A stretch of DNA of 29,329 nucleotides from JAEUPI01 sp044222685 (GCA_044222685.1 JBGAMU010000046.1:1-29329), one strand, 5' to 3'. Shown: positions 15,827 through 23,399, counted from the first letter of the stretch. Numbers and translations are program-made. The notes: a model not told the origin generated them from the letters alone.

Positions 15827-16809
15827 TGAATCACCTCGTCGGCGCGCAGGAGCAGCGCTTGCGGCAACGCGAGTCCGAGCGCCTTGGCGGTCTTCAGGTT
15901 GATCACGAACTCGAACTTGGTCGGCCGCTCCACCGGAATCTCGCCGGGGTTCGCGCCTTTCAGGATGCGATCGACATAAGCGGCCACCCGTTGGTGGATG
16001 CCGTACAGGCTGGTGCTGTAGGTCATCAAGCCGCCGTCGGCCACCTGCTCGCGCCATTCGTACATCGCGGGCAGCTTGTGGCGGGCGGCGAGTTCGATGA
16101 TCGCGGCCCGGTCGGTCACGAAATACTGGTGCGACGCCACCACCAGCGCCGCCACCCGCTGTCGCGCCAGCTCGTCGAACGCGGCCGCGTAGTCGCCGGC
16201 GCGTACGGTCACCACCGGCAACTCGAGGCGCAGGGCTGACGCGGCCTGCTTCGTCTCCTGCAGCTGCACGCGGACCGCGGGATCCTCGGGCACTAGCAAG
16301 CCGATGCGGCTGGCCTGCGGCACCACCTCCCTCAGCAACTGCAGGCGCTTGCCCGCCAGCGTGCCATCGGGCGCCATCAGCACCGCCGTGAGGTTGCCGC
16401 CCGGGCGCGCGAGGCTGCTCACCAGCCCCAGGGCCAGCGGATCGAAGTTGCCGTAGACCACGATCGGCAGGGTCGCCGAAGCCGCCTTCATCGCCCGGGC
16501 GGCGGGCGAACCGACCGCCACGACGATATCGAATCGCTCGTCGACGAAGCTGCGCGCCAGCTCCGGCAGCCGCTGCAGGTCGCCATGGGCGTAGCGAACG
16601 TCGATCACCAGGTTGCGGCCTTCGACGTAGCCCAGCTCGCCGAATGCGCGCGGAAAGTAGACGACCTGCGGCTCGTTGGCCGCCACGGTGGCACCGGGCC
16701 GCAGAAAGCCGACGCGGTAGATCCGCTCGGTGGCGGGCTGCGACCACGCTCGCAGCGGCCAGCCGAGCAGCGCCACGGCAGTCGAGAGCGCCAGTTCGCG
16801 TCGCTTCAT
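15823..16809 (-). CDS. Periplasmic binding protein, COG2984 family, array copy 3
   Basis: A 328-residue exported binding protein of the MKRR subgroup. The leader MKRRELALSTAVALLGWPLR ends with a probable cleavage after AWS (residue 23). The hinge signature is SLARPGGNLTA, preceded by LPIVVYGNFDPLALGLV. The C-terminal domain has LMTYSTSLYGIHQRVAAY then ILKGANPGEIPVERPTKFEF, the standard family layout, and ends LPQALLLRADEVIQ. It starts at ATG 16809 in an ATGA overlap; the upstream GAGGTG is at 16815-16820. Gln replaces the last Glu, changing only the spacer of the next ribosome site. Confidence 0.86.
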   Translation of the reverse strand: MKRRELALSTAVALLGWPLRAWSQPATERIYRVGFLRPGATVAANEPQVVYFPRAFGELGYVEGRNLVIDVRYAHGDLQRLPELARSFVDERFDIVVAVGSPAARAMKAASATLPIVVYGNFDPLALGLVSSLARPGGNLTAVLMAPDGTLAGKRLQLLREVVPQASRIGLLVPEDPAVRVQLQETKQAASALRLELPVVTVRAGDYAAAFDELARQRVAALVVASHQYFVTDRAAIIELAARHKLPAMYEWREQVADGGLMTYSTSLYGIHQRVAAYVDRILKGANPGEIPVERPTKFEFVINLKTAKALGLALPQALLLRADEVIQ

Positions 16810-17789
16810 CCGAACACCTCGTCGGCGCGCAGCAGCAGCGACTGCGGCACGGTCAGGCCCAGCGTCGCGGCCTCTTTCGCGTGAACCACCAGCTCGAACC
16901 GGGTCGGCTGCACGATCGGCAGATCGGCCGGCCGAGCGCCACGAAGGATACGTGCGGTGTAGACACCCGCCTGCCGGTAGGCCCAGCGCAGGCTCGGTCC
17001 GTAACTGATCAGTCCGCCAGCGGCCACGTATTCGCGAAAGCCGTAGATGGCCGGCATCGCATGACTTCGCGCCAGCGCCACGAGCTGGTCGCGATGGGTG
17101 TCGAACAACGGCTCGGCCGAAACCGCGATGCCCGCAACCCGCGCCGCCCTGGCCTGCTGGAAGGCGCCGGCGATTTCGCCGGCGTCGCGCACGCGCAGCT
17201 CCCGCAGCGTCACGCCCAGGCTGCGCGCCGCGCTCTGCGATTCCTTCACGTACTGCGCCAGCGAGGGGCTGCCGGGATTGACCATCACAGCCAAAGTGTC
17301 AGCGCGCGGCAGCAGCTCGCGCAGCAGCTCGACCCGTTTGCCCATCAGCGAGATCGCGAACACCATCGCGCCCGTCAGATTGGCGCCGGGGCGCGCCAGG
17401 CTCTTCACCAGGCCCAGCGCTACCGGGTCGCTGCCGATCGTGAAGACGATCGGGATCGTCGTCGTCGCGTCACGGGCCGCACGCGCTCCACCGGCGCCGG
17501 CCGTTGCGACGATCGCCGCGACGCCGCGTTCGGCCAGCGCCCAGGCCAATGCGGGCAGGCGCTCGTAGTGGCCGTCGGCGTAACGGAAGTCGATCGCCAA
17601 GTTGCGTCCTTCTGCGTAGCCACCTTCGTCCAGCCCCTCGCGAATCGCCGCGACGAAGGGCGCCCACTCGACTGCGGAGGCGCCGCAGAGAAAACCGATC
17701 GTTGGCAATGTGGCAGGCTGCGCACGCGCCTGTCGCCAACCCGTCAGCAGCGCGGCGACCAGCAGTGCCAGGCTGTCGCGTCGCTTCAC
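16806..17789 (-). CDS. Periplasmic binding protein, COG2984 family, array copy 2
   Basis: A 327-residue exported binding protein of the MKRR subgroup. The leader MKRRDSLALLVAALLTGWRQ is followed by ARA-Q cleavage near residue 23. The hinge signature is SLARPGANLTG, with Ala for the second Gly, after IPIVFTIGSDPVALGLV. The C-terminus is VPQSLLLRADEVFG, again a drifted protein motif with the GAGGTG retained. It starts at GTG 17789 in a GTGA overlap with copy 1. Because of the frameshift in copy 1, the unshifted frame of copy 1 runs without a stop straight into this gene. Confidence 0.85.
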   Translation of the reverse strand: MKRRDSLALLVAALLTGWRQARAQPATLPTIGFLCGASAVEWAPFVAAIREGLDEGGYAEGRNLAIDFRYADGHYERLPALAWALAERGVAAIVATAGAGGARAARDATTTIPIVFTIGSDPVALGLVKSLARPGANLTGAMVFAISLMGKRVELLRELLPRADTLAVMVNPGSPSLAQYVKESQSAARSLGVTLRELRVRDAGEIAGAFQQARAARVAGIAVSAEPLFDTHRDQLVALARSHAMPAIYGFREYVAAGGLISYGPSLRWAYRQAGVYTARILRGARPADLPIVQPTRFELVVHAKEAATLGLTVPQSLLLRADEVFG

Positions 17790-18758
17790 CCGATCACCTC
17801 GTCGGCGCGCAGCAGCAGCGCGCGTGGAATCGTCAGCCCCATCGCCTCGGCCGTCTTGCGGTTGATGACCAGCTCGAATCGATCCGGTCCCTCGATCGGC
17901 AAGTCGCCCGCTTTGGCTCCTTTCAAGATCCTGTCGGCCATCACCACGGCGCGGGCGAAGTATTCGTCCTGATTCGGCCCGTAGGACATCATCACGCCCG
18001 AGTGCGCGTGAGCGCGCAGGAACGAGATGGTCGGCAAGCCGAGCGCTTGCGCAGCAGGGGCGAACCGCGCAGACGACGCCGTGAAGCGAGGCGAGATCAA
18101 GGTCACGATGCCGGTCGATGGCTTGCCCTGCAGAGGGGCCAGGCCCGCGCTGAAACTCGCCATCGAGCTGAATTCGAGGACGACGGCCTCGAAGCCCTTT
18201 GCCCGCGCGACGGCCTTGGCGACTTCGAGTTGCCCGATGCCGCTGCCACGGTCCCACAGGATGGCCAGGCGCTGGATACCCGGCACCGCCTCGCGCAGCA
18301 GGTCGATCCACTTGCCGGCCATCGAGGGCTGGTCCATGAACAGGCCGGTGACCTGGACCCCCCGGTCGAGCGAAACTCGCGGCGTAGCCCGCCTGCACCG
18401 GGTCGGTGTCGAGATCGATGGCCACCAGCGGCACATCGCGCCGCGCTCGGTGGGTCTCGCGGACGGCCACCGGCCCCACCACGATCAACACACCGACACC
18501 CTGGTCGACCATCTCGGCCACGAGGGCCGGCACCCGGGCGCCATCGCCCTGTGCCGCGCGCAGCAAAACGGTCTCGCCCTCGATGTAGCCGAGCTTGCGC
18601 CACGCCTGACTCAGAATCCTGAGCGTCGGATGGTCCGCAGCCACAGTCTGCTGATGCAGATAGCCGATCTTGCCGATCGTGATCGGCGATTGCGCGCGCG
18701 CGATCACCGCTGGGCCGAGCAGACCGCACACACTGGCCAGAGCGTCTCGACGCTTCAT
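17786..18758 (-). pseudogene. Periplasmic binding protein, COG2984 family, array copy 1, frameshifted
   Basis: The first gene of the array is split over two frames. From ATG 18758 the sequence reads a normal MKRRDALASV leader (ARA-Q cleavage near residue 22) and domain up to GYAASFARPGG. The homologous continuation, VTGLFMDQPSMAGKWIDLLR to the end LLLRADEVIG, lies in the -1 relative frame. The switch falls in a run of six C on the plus strand (G6 in the gene) at 18358-18363. Removing one base gives 323 residues and restores alignment exactly (RPGVQVTG against RPGGNVTG). It may be a sequencing error, a phase-variable tract, ribosomal slippage or a true pseudogene. Without correction the frame continues, stop-free, into copy 2. 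Confidence 0.8.
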
Positions 18759-18787
18759 GCGATCACCCCGACACCGCGCGGCAGCAG
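18755..18787 (-). pseudogene. Scar of a ninth binding-protein copy (3' end only)
   Basis: The 33 bp directly before and overlapping the start of copy 1 match the standard gene-end motif of the array at 26 of 33 positions. They would encode LLPRGVGVIA plus a TGA that overlaps the next ATG by 4 bp, against LLLRADEVIE-stop in intact copies. The embedded GGGGTGATCGC still serves as ribosome site for copy 1. Upstream of it I see no further family similarity, so the rest of the gene appears deleted or replaced. Confidence 0.55.
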
Positions 18788-19043
18788 CGGCAGGCGGTGC
18801 CATCGCGGCAAACTCATGCGCGAGCCCATCGATCCCCTCTGGAAGCTAAACCGTTCGATTGAAGCACCGTTGGCCGGTGCGATGTGTGCGAGCGCCGTCC
18901 GCAAAGTGAACGGCCCGATGTTCACTATTGAACATCGATGGCGTCGCCTGCGCGCCTGTCGAATTCCCGGGTAGTGGCCTAAGCTGCACCTGAAGGCTCG
19001 GGATCCGTCTTCGGCGACGCCCGACACCCACCGGAGAGATGTC
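18788..19043. other. Intergenic region with likely promoters for the array operon and the small gene
   Basis: About 256 bp without a supported gene; together with the scar this is the only gap near 300 bp in the window. It separates the minus-strand array from plus-strand genes, so it should hold promoters in both directions, but I could not pin -35/-10 boxes. It carries the nested inverted repeats at 18906-18937. Minus-strand open frames crossing it read as shadow. Confidence 0.6.
18906..18937. promoter_or_regulatory. Nested inverted repeats, candidate operator
   Basis: A perfect inverted repeat has arms CGATGTTCA (18916-18924) and TGAACATCG (18929-18937) around CTAT. A second, overlapping one pairs GTGAAC (18906-18911) with GTTCAC (18920-18925). 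There are thus three related half-sites. No T tract follows, so a terminator is unlikely. It lies 148 bp upstream of array copy 1 and 106 bp upstream of the small membrane gene. The regulator is unknown; the shape fits a LysR-, TetR- or MarR-type dimer. Confidence 0.55.
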
Positions 19044-19238
19044 ATGAACCCGATCAACCTGTTCCTGCTGCCCCGCCGCCCGCGCGCCTCCACGCTGCTG
19101 AAGGTCGCGCTGCGCCGCATCGGTGCGGTGCTGGTGCTGCTGGTCGGCCTGGCAGTGCTGCACGAGGTCGTGCCGCAGGTCGTCGACTCGACCGCCGCCG
19201 AAACCGCCGCCAGCGCATTGGCCGACGGTGAAGTCTGA
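19044..19238 (+). CDS. Small single-pass membrane protein, unknown function
   Basis: A 64-residue protein with a basic N-terminus (RRPRASTLLKVALRR), one hydrophobic helix at about 28-44 (GAVLVLLVGLAVLHEVV) and a short acidic, Ala-rich tail. GGAGAG at 19033-19038 precedes the ATG at a good distance, which supports translation. I do not recognise the family. It is 51 bp upstream of the pirin gene on the same strand and may be co-transcribed with it. Confidence 0.55.
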   Translation: MNPINLFLLPRRPRASTLLKVALRRIGAVLVLLVGLAVLHEVVPQVVDSTAAETAASALADGEV

Positions 19239-19289
19239 GTTCAAATCCTTGCAACCTCGTGGTGACCGGCGTCGTGACACCATGACGGC

Positions 19290-20171
19290 ATGAGCACCAC
19301 GACGACCCACGCGCCCCTCGCCACCGTCCAATCGCCCCGCAAGGTCGAACGCCTGGTCGCCGGCCAGGCCACCAGCGACGGCGCCGGCGTCAAGCTGACG
19401 CGCGTGCTGACGCAGGAGCTGCAGCACCGGCTCGACCCCTACCTGATGCTCGATGCCTTCGGCACCGACAACCCCGGCGACTACATCGGCGGCTTTCCCG
19501 ACCACCCGCACCGCGGCTTCGAGACGGTGACCTACATGATCGCCGGACGCATGCGGCATCGCGATTCGGGCGGCAACGAAGGCCTGCTGTCCAACGGCGG
19601 CGTGCAGTGGATGACCGCCGGCCGAGGCGTGATCCACAGCGAGATGCCCGAGCAGGAGGACGGCCGCATGGAGGGCTTCCAGCTCTGGCTCAATCTGCCG
19701 GCCAAGGACAAGATGCGCCCGGCGTGGTACCGCGACATCCCGACCGATGCGATCCCCGAGGCTCACCTGCCCGGCGTGGCGGTGCGGGTGATCGCAGGCG
19801 CCAGCCACGGCGTGACCGGCGCGATGCAGCGCGAGGGCACCGAACCGCTGTACCTCGACCTCCACCTGGAGCCCGGCGCGCGCTTCGAGCAGCCGCTGGC
19901 GGCCACGCACAACGCCTTCGTCTACGTCTACCGCGGCGCGCTGACGATCGCCGGCCGCGAGGTGCCGGTGCAGCGCATGGCGATCCTCGCCAACACGTCC
20001 GGCAGCGACGGCGTCGTGCTGCAGGCCGGCGACCAACCGACTCGCGCCCTGCTCATCGCCGGCCAACCGCTGCGCGAGCCGATCGCTCAGTACGGCCCGT
20101 TCGTGATGAACACGCGGGAGCAGCTGATGCAGGCGGTCGAGGACTACCAGCGCGGCACGCTGGCGGCCTGA
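19290..20171 (+). CDS. Pirin family protein
   Basis: A 293-residue bicupin of the pirin family (PF02678 plus PF05726). The metal site is intact: His72 and His74 in FPDHPHRGFETVTYM, and His116 and Glu118 in GRGVIHSEMP, matching the His/His/His/Glu set of human pirin. Bacterial pirins are cytosolic iron proteins; several have quercetinase activity (e.g. E. coli YhhW) and others are redox or stress-related, so the exact activity is open. The C-terminal cupin (about 185-275) is present, with the family ending GPFVMNTREQLMQAVEDYQ. The Shine-Dalgarno before ATG 19290 is weak. It converges on the DUF427 gene with a 20-bp gap. Confidence 0.92.
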   Translation: MSTTTTHAPLATVQSPRKVERLVAGQATSDGAGVKLTRVLTQELQHRLDPYLMLDAFGTDNPGDYIGGFPDHPHRGFETVTYMIAGRMRHRDSGGNEGLLSNGGVQWMTAGRGVIHSEMPEQEDGRMEGFQLWLNLPAKDKMRPAWYRDIPTDAIPEAHLPGVAVRVIAGASHGVTGAMQREGTEPLYLDLHLEPGARFEQPLAATHNAFVYVYRGALTIAGREVPVQRMAILANTSGSDGVVLQAGDQPTRALLIAGQPLREPIAQYGPFVMNTREQLMQAVEDYQRGTLAA

Positions 20172-20192
20172 GCGCCCGAGCGCCTGAGCGCC
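20169..20192. repeat. Triplicated 8-bp repeat
   Basis: Three tandem copies of (T/C)GAGCGCC span the stop of pirin and the stop of the convergent DUF427 gene. It looks like local slippage; no hairpin terminator is formed by it. Confidence 0.6.
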
Positions 20193-20473
20193 TATTCGAC
20201 GACCTTCACGCCCTTCCAGAACGCGACGCGGCCCTTGATGTTGGCCGCGGCTTCACTCGGCTCGGGGTAGTACCACACCGCCTCGGGGTTCATCTCGCCG
20301 TTGACCAGCAGGCTGTAGTAGTAGGCCTGGCCCTTCCACGGACAGCTGGTGCGATGGTTGCTGAAGGTGGTGTATTCGCGCTTGAGCGAGCTTTCCGGAA
20401 AGTAGTGGTTGCCTTCCACCACCACCGTGTCGTCGCTTTCGGCGATCACCACGCCGTTCCAGGTTGCCTTCAT
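20192..20473 (-). CDS. DUF427 domain protein
   Basis: A 93-residue single-domain DUF427 protein (PF04248). The diagnostic core is visible: MKATWNGVVIAESDDTVVVEGNHYFP at the start, then TSCPWKGQAYYYSL in the middle and AVWYYPEPSEAA, GRVAFW near the end. The family folds as a small beta-rich domain; its biochemical role is not established. It is complete and of usual length. It is divergent from fadH across 65 bp, and converges on pirin. Confidence 0.9.
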   Translation of the reverse strand: MKATWNGVVIAESDDTVVVEGNHYFPESSLKREYTTFSNHRTSCPWKGQAYYYSLLVNGEMNPEAVWYYPEPSEAAANIKGRVAFWKGVKVVE

Positions 20474-20538
20474 GTCGCCTCCGTGATGCTGGGCCGTGAT
20501 GGTATGCCGCTACGATGCCGGCCACTCCAAAGGCCGGC

Positions 20539-22611
20539 ATGACCCCACCGTACCCGCATCTGCTCGCCCCGCTGGACCTCGGCTTCACCACACTGGCCAA
20601 CCGGGTGCTGATGGGCAGCATGCACACCGGGCTGGAGGACTCGAAGAAGCACTTCACCCGCATGGCGGCGTTCTATGCCGAGCGGGCGCGCGGCGGTGTC
20701 GGGCTGATCGTCACCGGCGGCTTCGCGCCCAACATCGAAGGCTGGGCCAAGCCGTTCGCCGGCACGCTGGCCACGCCCCGCGCGGCGCTGCGCCACCGCG
20801 AGATCACCGACGCGGTGCATGCCGAGGGCGGCAAGATCGCGCTGCAGATCCTGCACACGGGCCGCTACGGGTACCAGCCCTTCTGCGTGGCGCCGTCGCG
20901 CATCCAGAGCCCGATCTCGCCGTTCACGCCGCGTGAGCTGAGCGCGCGCGGCATCGAGCGGCAGATCCGTGCCTTCGTGCGCTGCGCCAGGCTGGCGCGC
21001 GAGGCCGGCTACGACGGCGTCGAGGTGATGGGCAGCGAGGGTTACTTCATCAACCAGTTCCTGGTCGCGCACACGAACCACCGCAAGGACGACTGGGGCG
21101 GCTCATACCCGAACCGCATGCGCCTGCCGGTGGAGATCGTCGCGCGCATCCGCGAGGCGGTGGGCCGCGACTTCATCATCGTCTACCGCCTGTCGCTGCT
21201 CGACCTGATCCCCGACGGCAGCTCGTGGGACGAGGTGGTGCTGCTGGCCAAGGCGGTGACCGACGCCGGCGCGACGATTCTCAACAGCGGCATCGGCTGG
21301 CACGAGGCGCGCATCCCGACCATCGCCACCAGCGTGCCGCGCGCGGCCTTCGCGGGGGTGACGCAGAAACTGCGACGCCAGCTGCATGCCGACGGTGTGC
21401 GCATCCCGCTGGTGACGAGCAACCGCATCAACACGCCCGAGGTCGGCGAGCAGCTGATCGCCGACGGCTGCGCCGACCTGGTGAGCCTGGCGCGGCCGTT
21501 CCTCGCCGACGCCGAGTTCGTGGCCAAGGCCCAGCGCGGGCAGGCCGACCAGATCAACACCTGCATCGCCTGCAATCAGGCTTGTCTGGATCACACCTTC
21601 GCCAACCGCATCTCGAGCTGCCTGGTCAACCCACGCGCCTGCCATGAGCTGGAGCTGCAGATCCACCCGGCGCGGACGAAGAAGCGCTTCGCCGTCGTCG
21701 GCGCCGGTCCGGCGGGACTGGCCGCCGCCACCACGTTGGCCGAGCGTGGACACGAGGTGCACCTGTACGAAGCGGCGGCCGACATCGGCGGCCAGTTCAA
21801 CATGGCGCGGCGCATCCCCGGCAAGGAAGAGTTCGACGAGACGCTGCGCTACTTTCGCCGTCGCCTGCAGGCGACCGGCGTCGCGCTGCACCTGGACCGG
21901 CGGATCGAGGGCGCCGCGCTCGTGGCGCAAGGGTTCGACGCGGTGCTGCTCGCCACCGGCGTGACGCCGCGCGACCCGCGCATCCCGGGCCAGGACGACC
22001 CGCGGGTGCTGAGCTACGTCGACGTGCTGCAGCACGGCCGGCCGGTGGGCGAGCGGGTGGCCGTCGTCGGCGCCGGCGGCATCGGCTTCGACATCGCCGA
22101 GTACCTGAGTGTCGGCACCGACCTCGGCCACGCGTCGCCGACGCTGACGCCCGAGGTCTGGCGCCGCGAGTGGGGCGTGGCCGATCCTGAGGCACACCGC
22201 GGCGGCGTGGTGCGCGCCGCACCCGAACCGGCGGCGCGCCGCATCACGCTGCTGCAGCGCAAGACCGGCAAGCACGGCGCGGCGCTGGGCAAGACGACCG
22301 GCTGGATCCACCGCGCCGCGCTGAAGATGAAGCAGGTCGAGATGCTGGCCGGCGTCAACTACGAACGCATCGGCGCGCAGGGCGAGGGCGTGGGCCTGTT
22401 CATCACCTTCGGCGAGTCGCGCCGCGACGCCACCGTGCTCGAGGTCGACACCATCGTGCTGTGTGCCGGCCAGGAGCCGCGCCGCGAGCTGCAGGCACCG
22501 CTGGCGGCCGCCGGCGTGCCGGTGCACCTGATCGGCGGCGCCGACGTGGCCAGCGAGCTCGACGCCAAGCGCGCCATCGACCAGGGCACGCGGCTGGCGG
22601 CCAGCCTGTAG
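20539..22611 (+). CDS. fadH: 2,4-dienoyl-CoA reductase (NADPH), FadH type
   Basis: A 690-residue flavo-iron-sulfur enzyme that reduces 2,4-dienoyl-CoA during beta-oxidation of polyunsaturated fatty acids. The N-terminal Old Yellow Enzyme-like barrel (about 1-340) opens with LLAPLDLGFTTLANRVLMGS, the FadH pattern. Active-site Tyr169 (GSEGYFINQF) and His255 (GIGWHEARIP) match E. coli Tyr166 and His252 with a constant +3 offset. The 4Fe-4S cysteines are 342, 345, 349 and 361. FAD (VVGAGPAGLAAA, about 386) and NADPH (VVGAGGIGFDIAEYL, about 508) motifs follow. ATG 20539 is preferred over 20515 because homologues start here. A hairpin follows the stop. Confidence 0.94.
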   Translation: MTPPYPHLLAPLDLGFTTLANRVLMGSMHTGLEDSKKHFTRMAAFYAERARGGVGLIVTGGFAPNIEGWAKPFAGTLATPRAALRHREITDAVHAEGGKIALQILHTGRYGYQPFCVAPSRIQSPISPFTPRELSARGIERQIRAFVRCARLAREAGYDGVEVMGSEGYFINQFLVAHTNHRKDDWGGSYPNRMRLPVEIVARIREAVGRDFIIVYRLSLLDLIPDGSSWDEVVLLAKAVTDAGATILNSGIGWHEARIPTIATSVPRAAFAGVTQKLRRQLHADGVRIPLVTSNRINTPEVGEQLIADGCADLVSLARPFLADAEFVAKAQRGQADQINTCIACNQACLDHTFANRISSCLVNPRACHELELQIHPARTKKRFAVVGAGPAGLAAATTLAERGHEVHLYEAAADIGGQFNMARRIPGKEEFDETLRYFRRRLQATGVALHLDRRIEGAALVAQGFDAVLLATGVTPRDPRIPGQDDPRVLSYVDVLQHGRPVGERVAVVGAGGIGFDIAEYLSVGTDLGHASPTLTPEVWRREWGVADPEAHRGGVVRAAPEPAARRITLLQRKTGKHGAALGKTTGWIHRAALKMKQVEMLAGVNYERIGAQGEGVGLFITFGESRRDATVLEVDTIVLCAGQEPRRELQAPLAAAGVPVHLIGGADVASELDAKRAIDQGTRLAASL

Positions 22612-22630
22612 CTCCCCGACCGAAAAGCAC

Positions 22631-22653
22631 AAGGCGCCCACGACGGGCGCCTT
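22631..22653. terminator. Hairpin terminator between fadH and a convergent small gene
   Basis: A perfect 9-bp stem, AAGGCGCCC against GGGCGCCTT, encloses a 5-nt loop, 20 bp after the fadH stop. Read on the minus strand it is followed by a T-rich TTGTGCTTTT-type stretch, so it should end the small minus-strand gene well and may end fadH through the stem alone. Confidence 0.75.
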
Positions 22654-22684
22654 GGCTGGTGGAGAAGGCGAGTGATGCCGGGCG

Positions 22685-22834
22685 TCAGGCAGCCTGCGTG
22701 GCGACCGTGGTGGCCAGCTGCGCGCTATCGGCGCCGCTGCCCTGGGCCAGGCTGTTCAAGCCCACCAGGGTGGCCAGCGTGACGATGGCGGCCAGGCTGA
22801 GCGAGGCGACTTGGATGCGAAGGTTGCTGGTCAT
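22685..22834 (-). CDS. Small exported or membrane peptide, unknown function
   Basis: A 49-residue protein with one hydrophobic stretch at about 8-31 (QVASLSLAAIVTLATLVGLN) and an Ala/Thr-rich polar tail. GAGGAG stands 6 nt before ATG 22834, a strong translation signal that supports this short gene. I do not recognise the family. The hairpin at 22631-22653 lies after its stop. It could be a single-pass membrane peptide or a short secreted protein. Confidence 0.55.
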   Translation of the reverse strand: MTSNLRIQVASLSLAAIVTLATLVGLNSLAQGSGADSAQLATTVATQAA

Positions 22835-22992
22835 GGCGGGCTCCTCGGGAAGGGTCGGTGGGCTTGCGATGGAGTGAACTCTAGGCAGGCCGATGCGGCT
22901 TCGCGAGCCCGTTGCGACGGATCGCCCGCGACGCCGGACGGACTGCATCGGCGGCCGATGGACCGGTCACACCTGTGCGCCGCGAGCACCGT

Positions 22993-23262
22993 TCAAGCAC
23001 CTCCCACCGGCCAGATGAGCCCGTCGATCGCCAGCTCCTCGGGCAGCCGGTCGACGTATTCGATGACCTTCAGGCCACGGGCCAGCTCGAGGCTGGAGTC
23101 GAACCAGCCGCAGCGGCTGAAGCGCTCGGCCTCGTCGTCGGCCTCGGCCGGCGGCTCGATCGGCACCAGCGTCAGCTCGGCCAGCGTGACGGCCAGCGGC
23201 TGCATCAGGGCGCGCACGCGGGCCGGCTTCGGCCAGGGCAGGTTGGCGATCAGGTTGCTCAT
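22993..23262 (-). CDS. Small hypothetical protein
   Basis: An 89-residue soluble, acidic protein of unknown function. It opens MSNLIANLPWPKPARVRALM and holds a central SRCGWFDSSLELARGLKVIEY segment; there is no signal peptide or membrane helix. AAGGAG sits 8 nt before ATG 23262, which decides the start over an upstream in-frame ATG at 23376. It is divergent from the SRAP gene at 23400 across 137 bp, in which I see no LexA-like box or other clear operator. The 158 bp between its stop and the 49-residue gene hold nothing I can identify. Confidence 0.6.
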   Translation of the reverse strand: MSNLIANLPWPKPARVRALMQPLAVTLAELTLVPIEPPAEADDEAERFSRCGWFDSSLELARGLKVIEYVDRLPEELAIDGLIWPVGGA

Positions 23263-23399
23263 CTCGGTACTCCTTGGTGCGGTTGCGTCGTCGATGGACT
23301 CACTGTCGTCGCCGCACGCCGCATGCACCATCGCCCAAGGGTCGGAGTCGAAGGGGGCCCTCCGATGGGGGGCCATCGCGGCATGGCAAGATCACCCGC

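Larger units (their letters stand above)
10923..18787 (-). repeat. Tandem array of eight binding-protein genes plus a ninth-copy scar
   Basis: Eight diverged paralogues of about 320-331 residues lie head to tail, with 4-bp ATGA or GTGA overlaps at all seven internal junctions. The gene ends form a recurring DNA motif at roughly 1-kb spacing, encoding LLLRADEVI(E/Q). Its GAGGTG lies 6 nt before the next start (GAGG core 8 nt before): 17795-17800, 16815-16820, 15832-15837, 14846-14851, 13863-13868 and 12871-12876, with GGGTGG at 11908-11913. Two subgroups show in the leaders: MKRR(D/E) in the three upstream copies and MI(D/A/H)RR in three of the others. No permease or ATPase gene is associated in this window. 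Confidence 0.9.

Noticed and set aside
10923..18758. The eight binding proteins as part of a normal ABC importer operon
   Set aside because: No permease or ATP-binding protein gene is visible on either side in the window, and the genes run directly into a two-component system.
10923..18787. Recurrent ~30-bp motif at about 1-kb spacing considered as CRISPR or REP-like repeats
   Set aside because: Each copy is the 3' coding end of a homologous gene (LLLRADEVI) and spacing equals gene length; there are no short unique spacers.
18906..18937. Inverted repeat as a rho-independent terminator
   Set aside because: No T tract on either strand and it lies upstream of both flanking genes, so an operator is more plausible.
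18846..20066. 406-codon minus-strand frame across the intergenic region and pirin
   Set aside because: It is antisense to pirin and reads as composition shadow. The only part of this side with family similarity is the 33-bp scar at 18755-18787, in another frame.
21103..22641. 512-codon minus-strand frame opposite fadH
   Set aside because: Shadow of fadH, whose flavin, Fe-S and active-site residues are all in the plus frame.
23263..23399. LexA box before the SRAP gene
   Set aside because: No CTGT-N8-ACAG type match was found in the divergent region.
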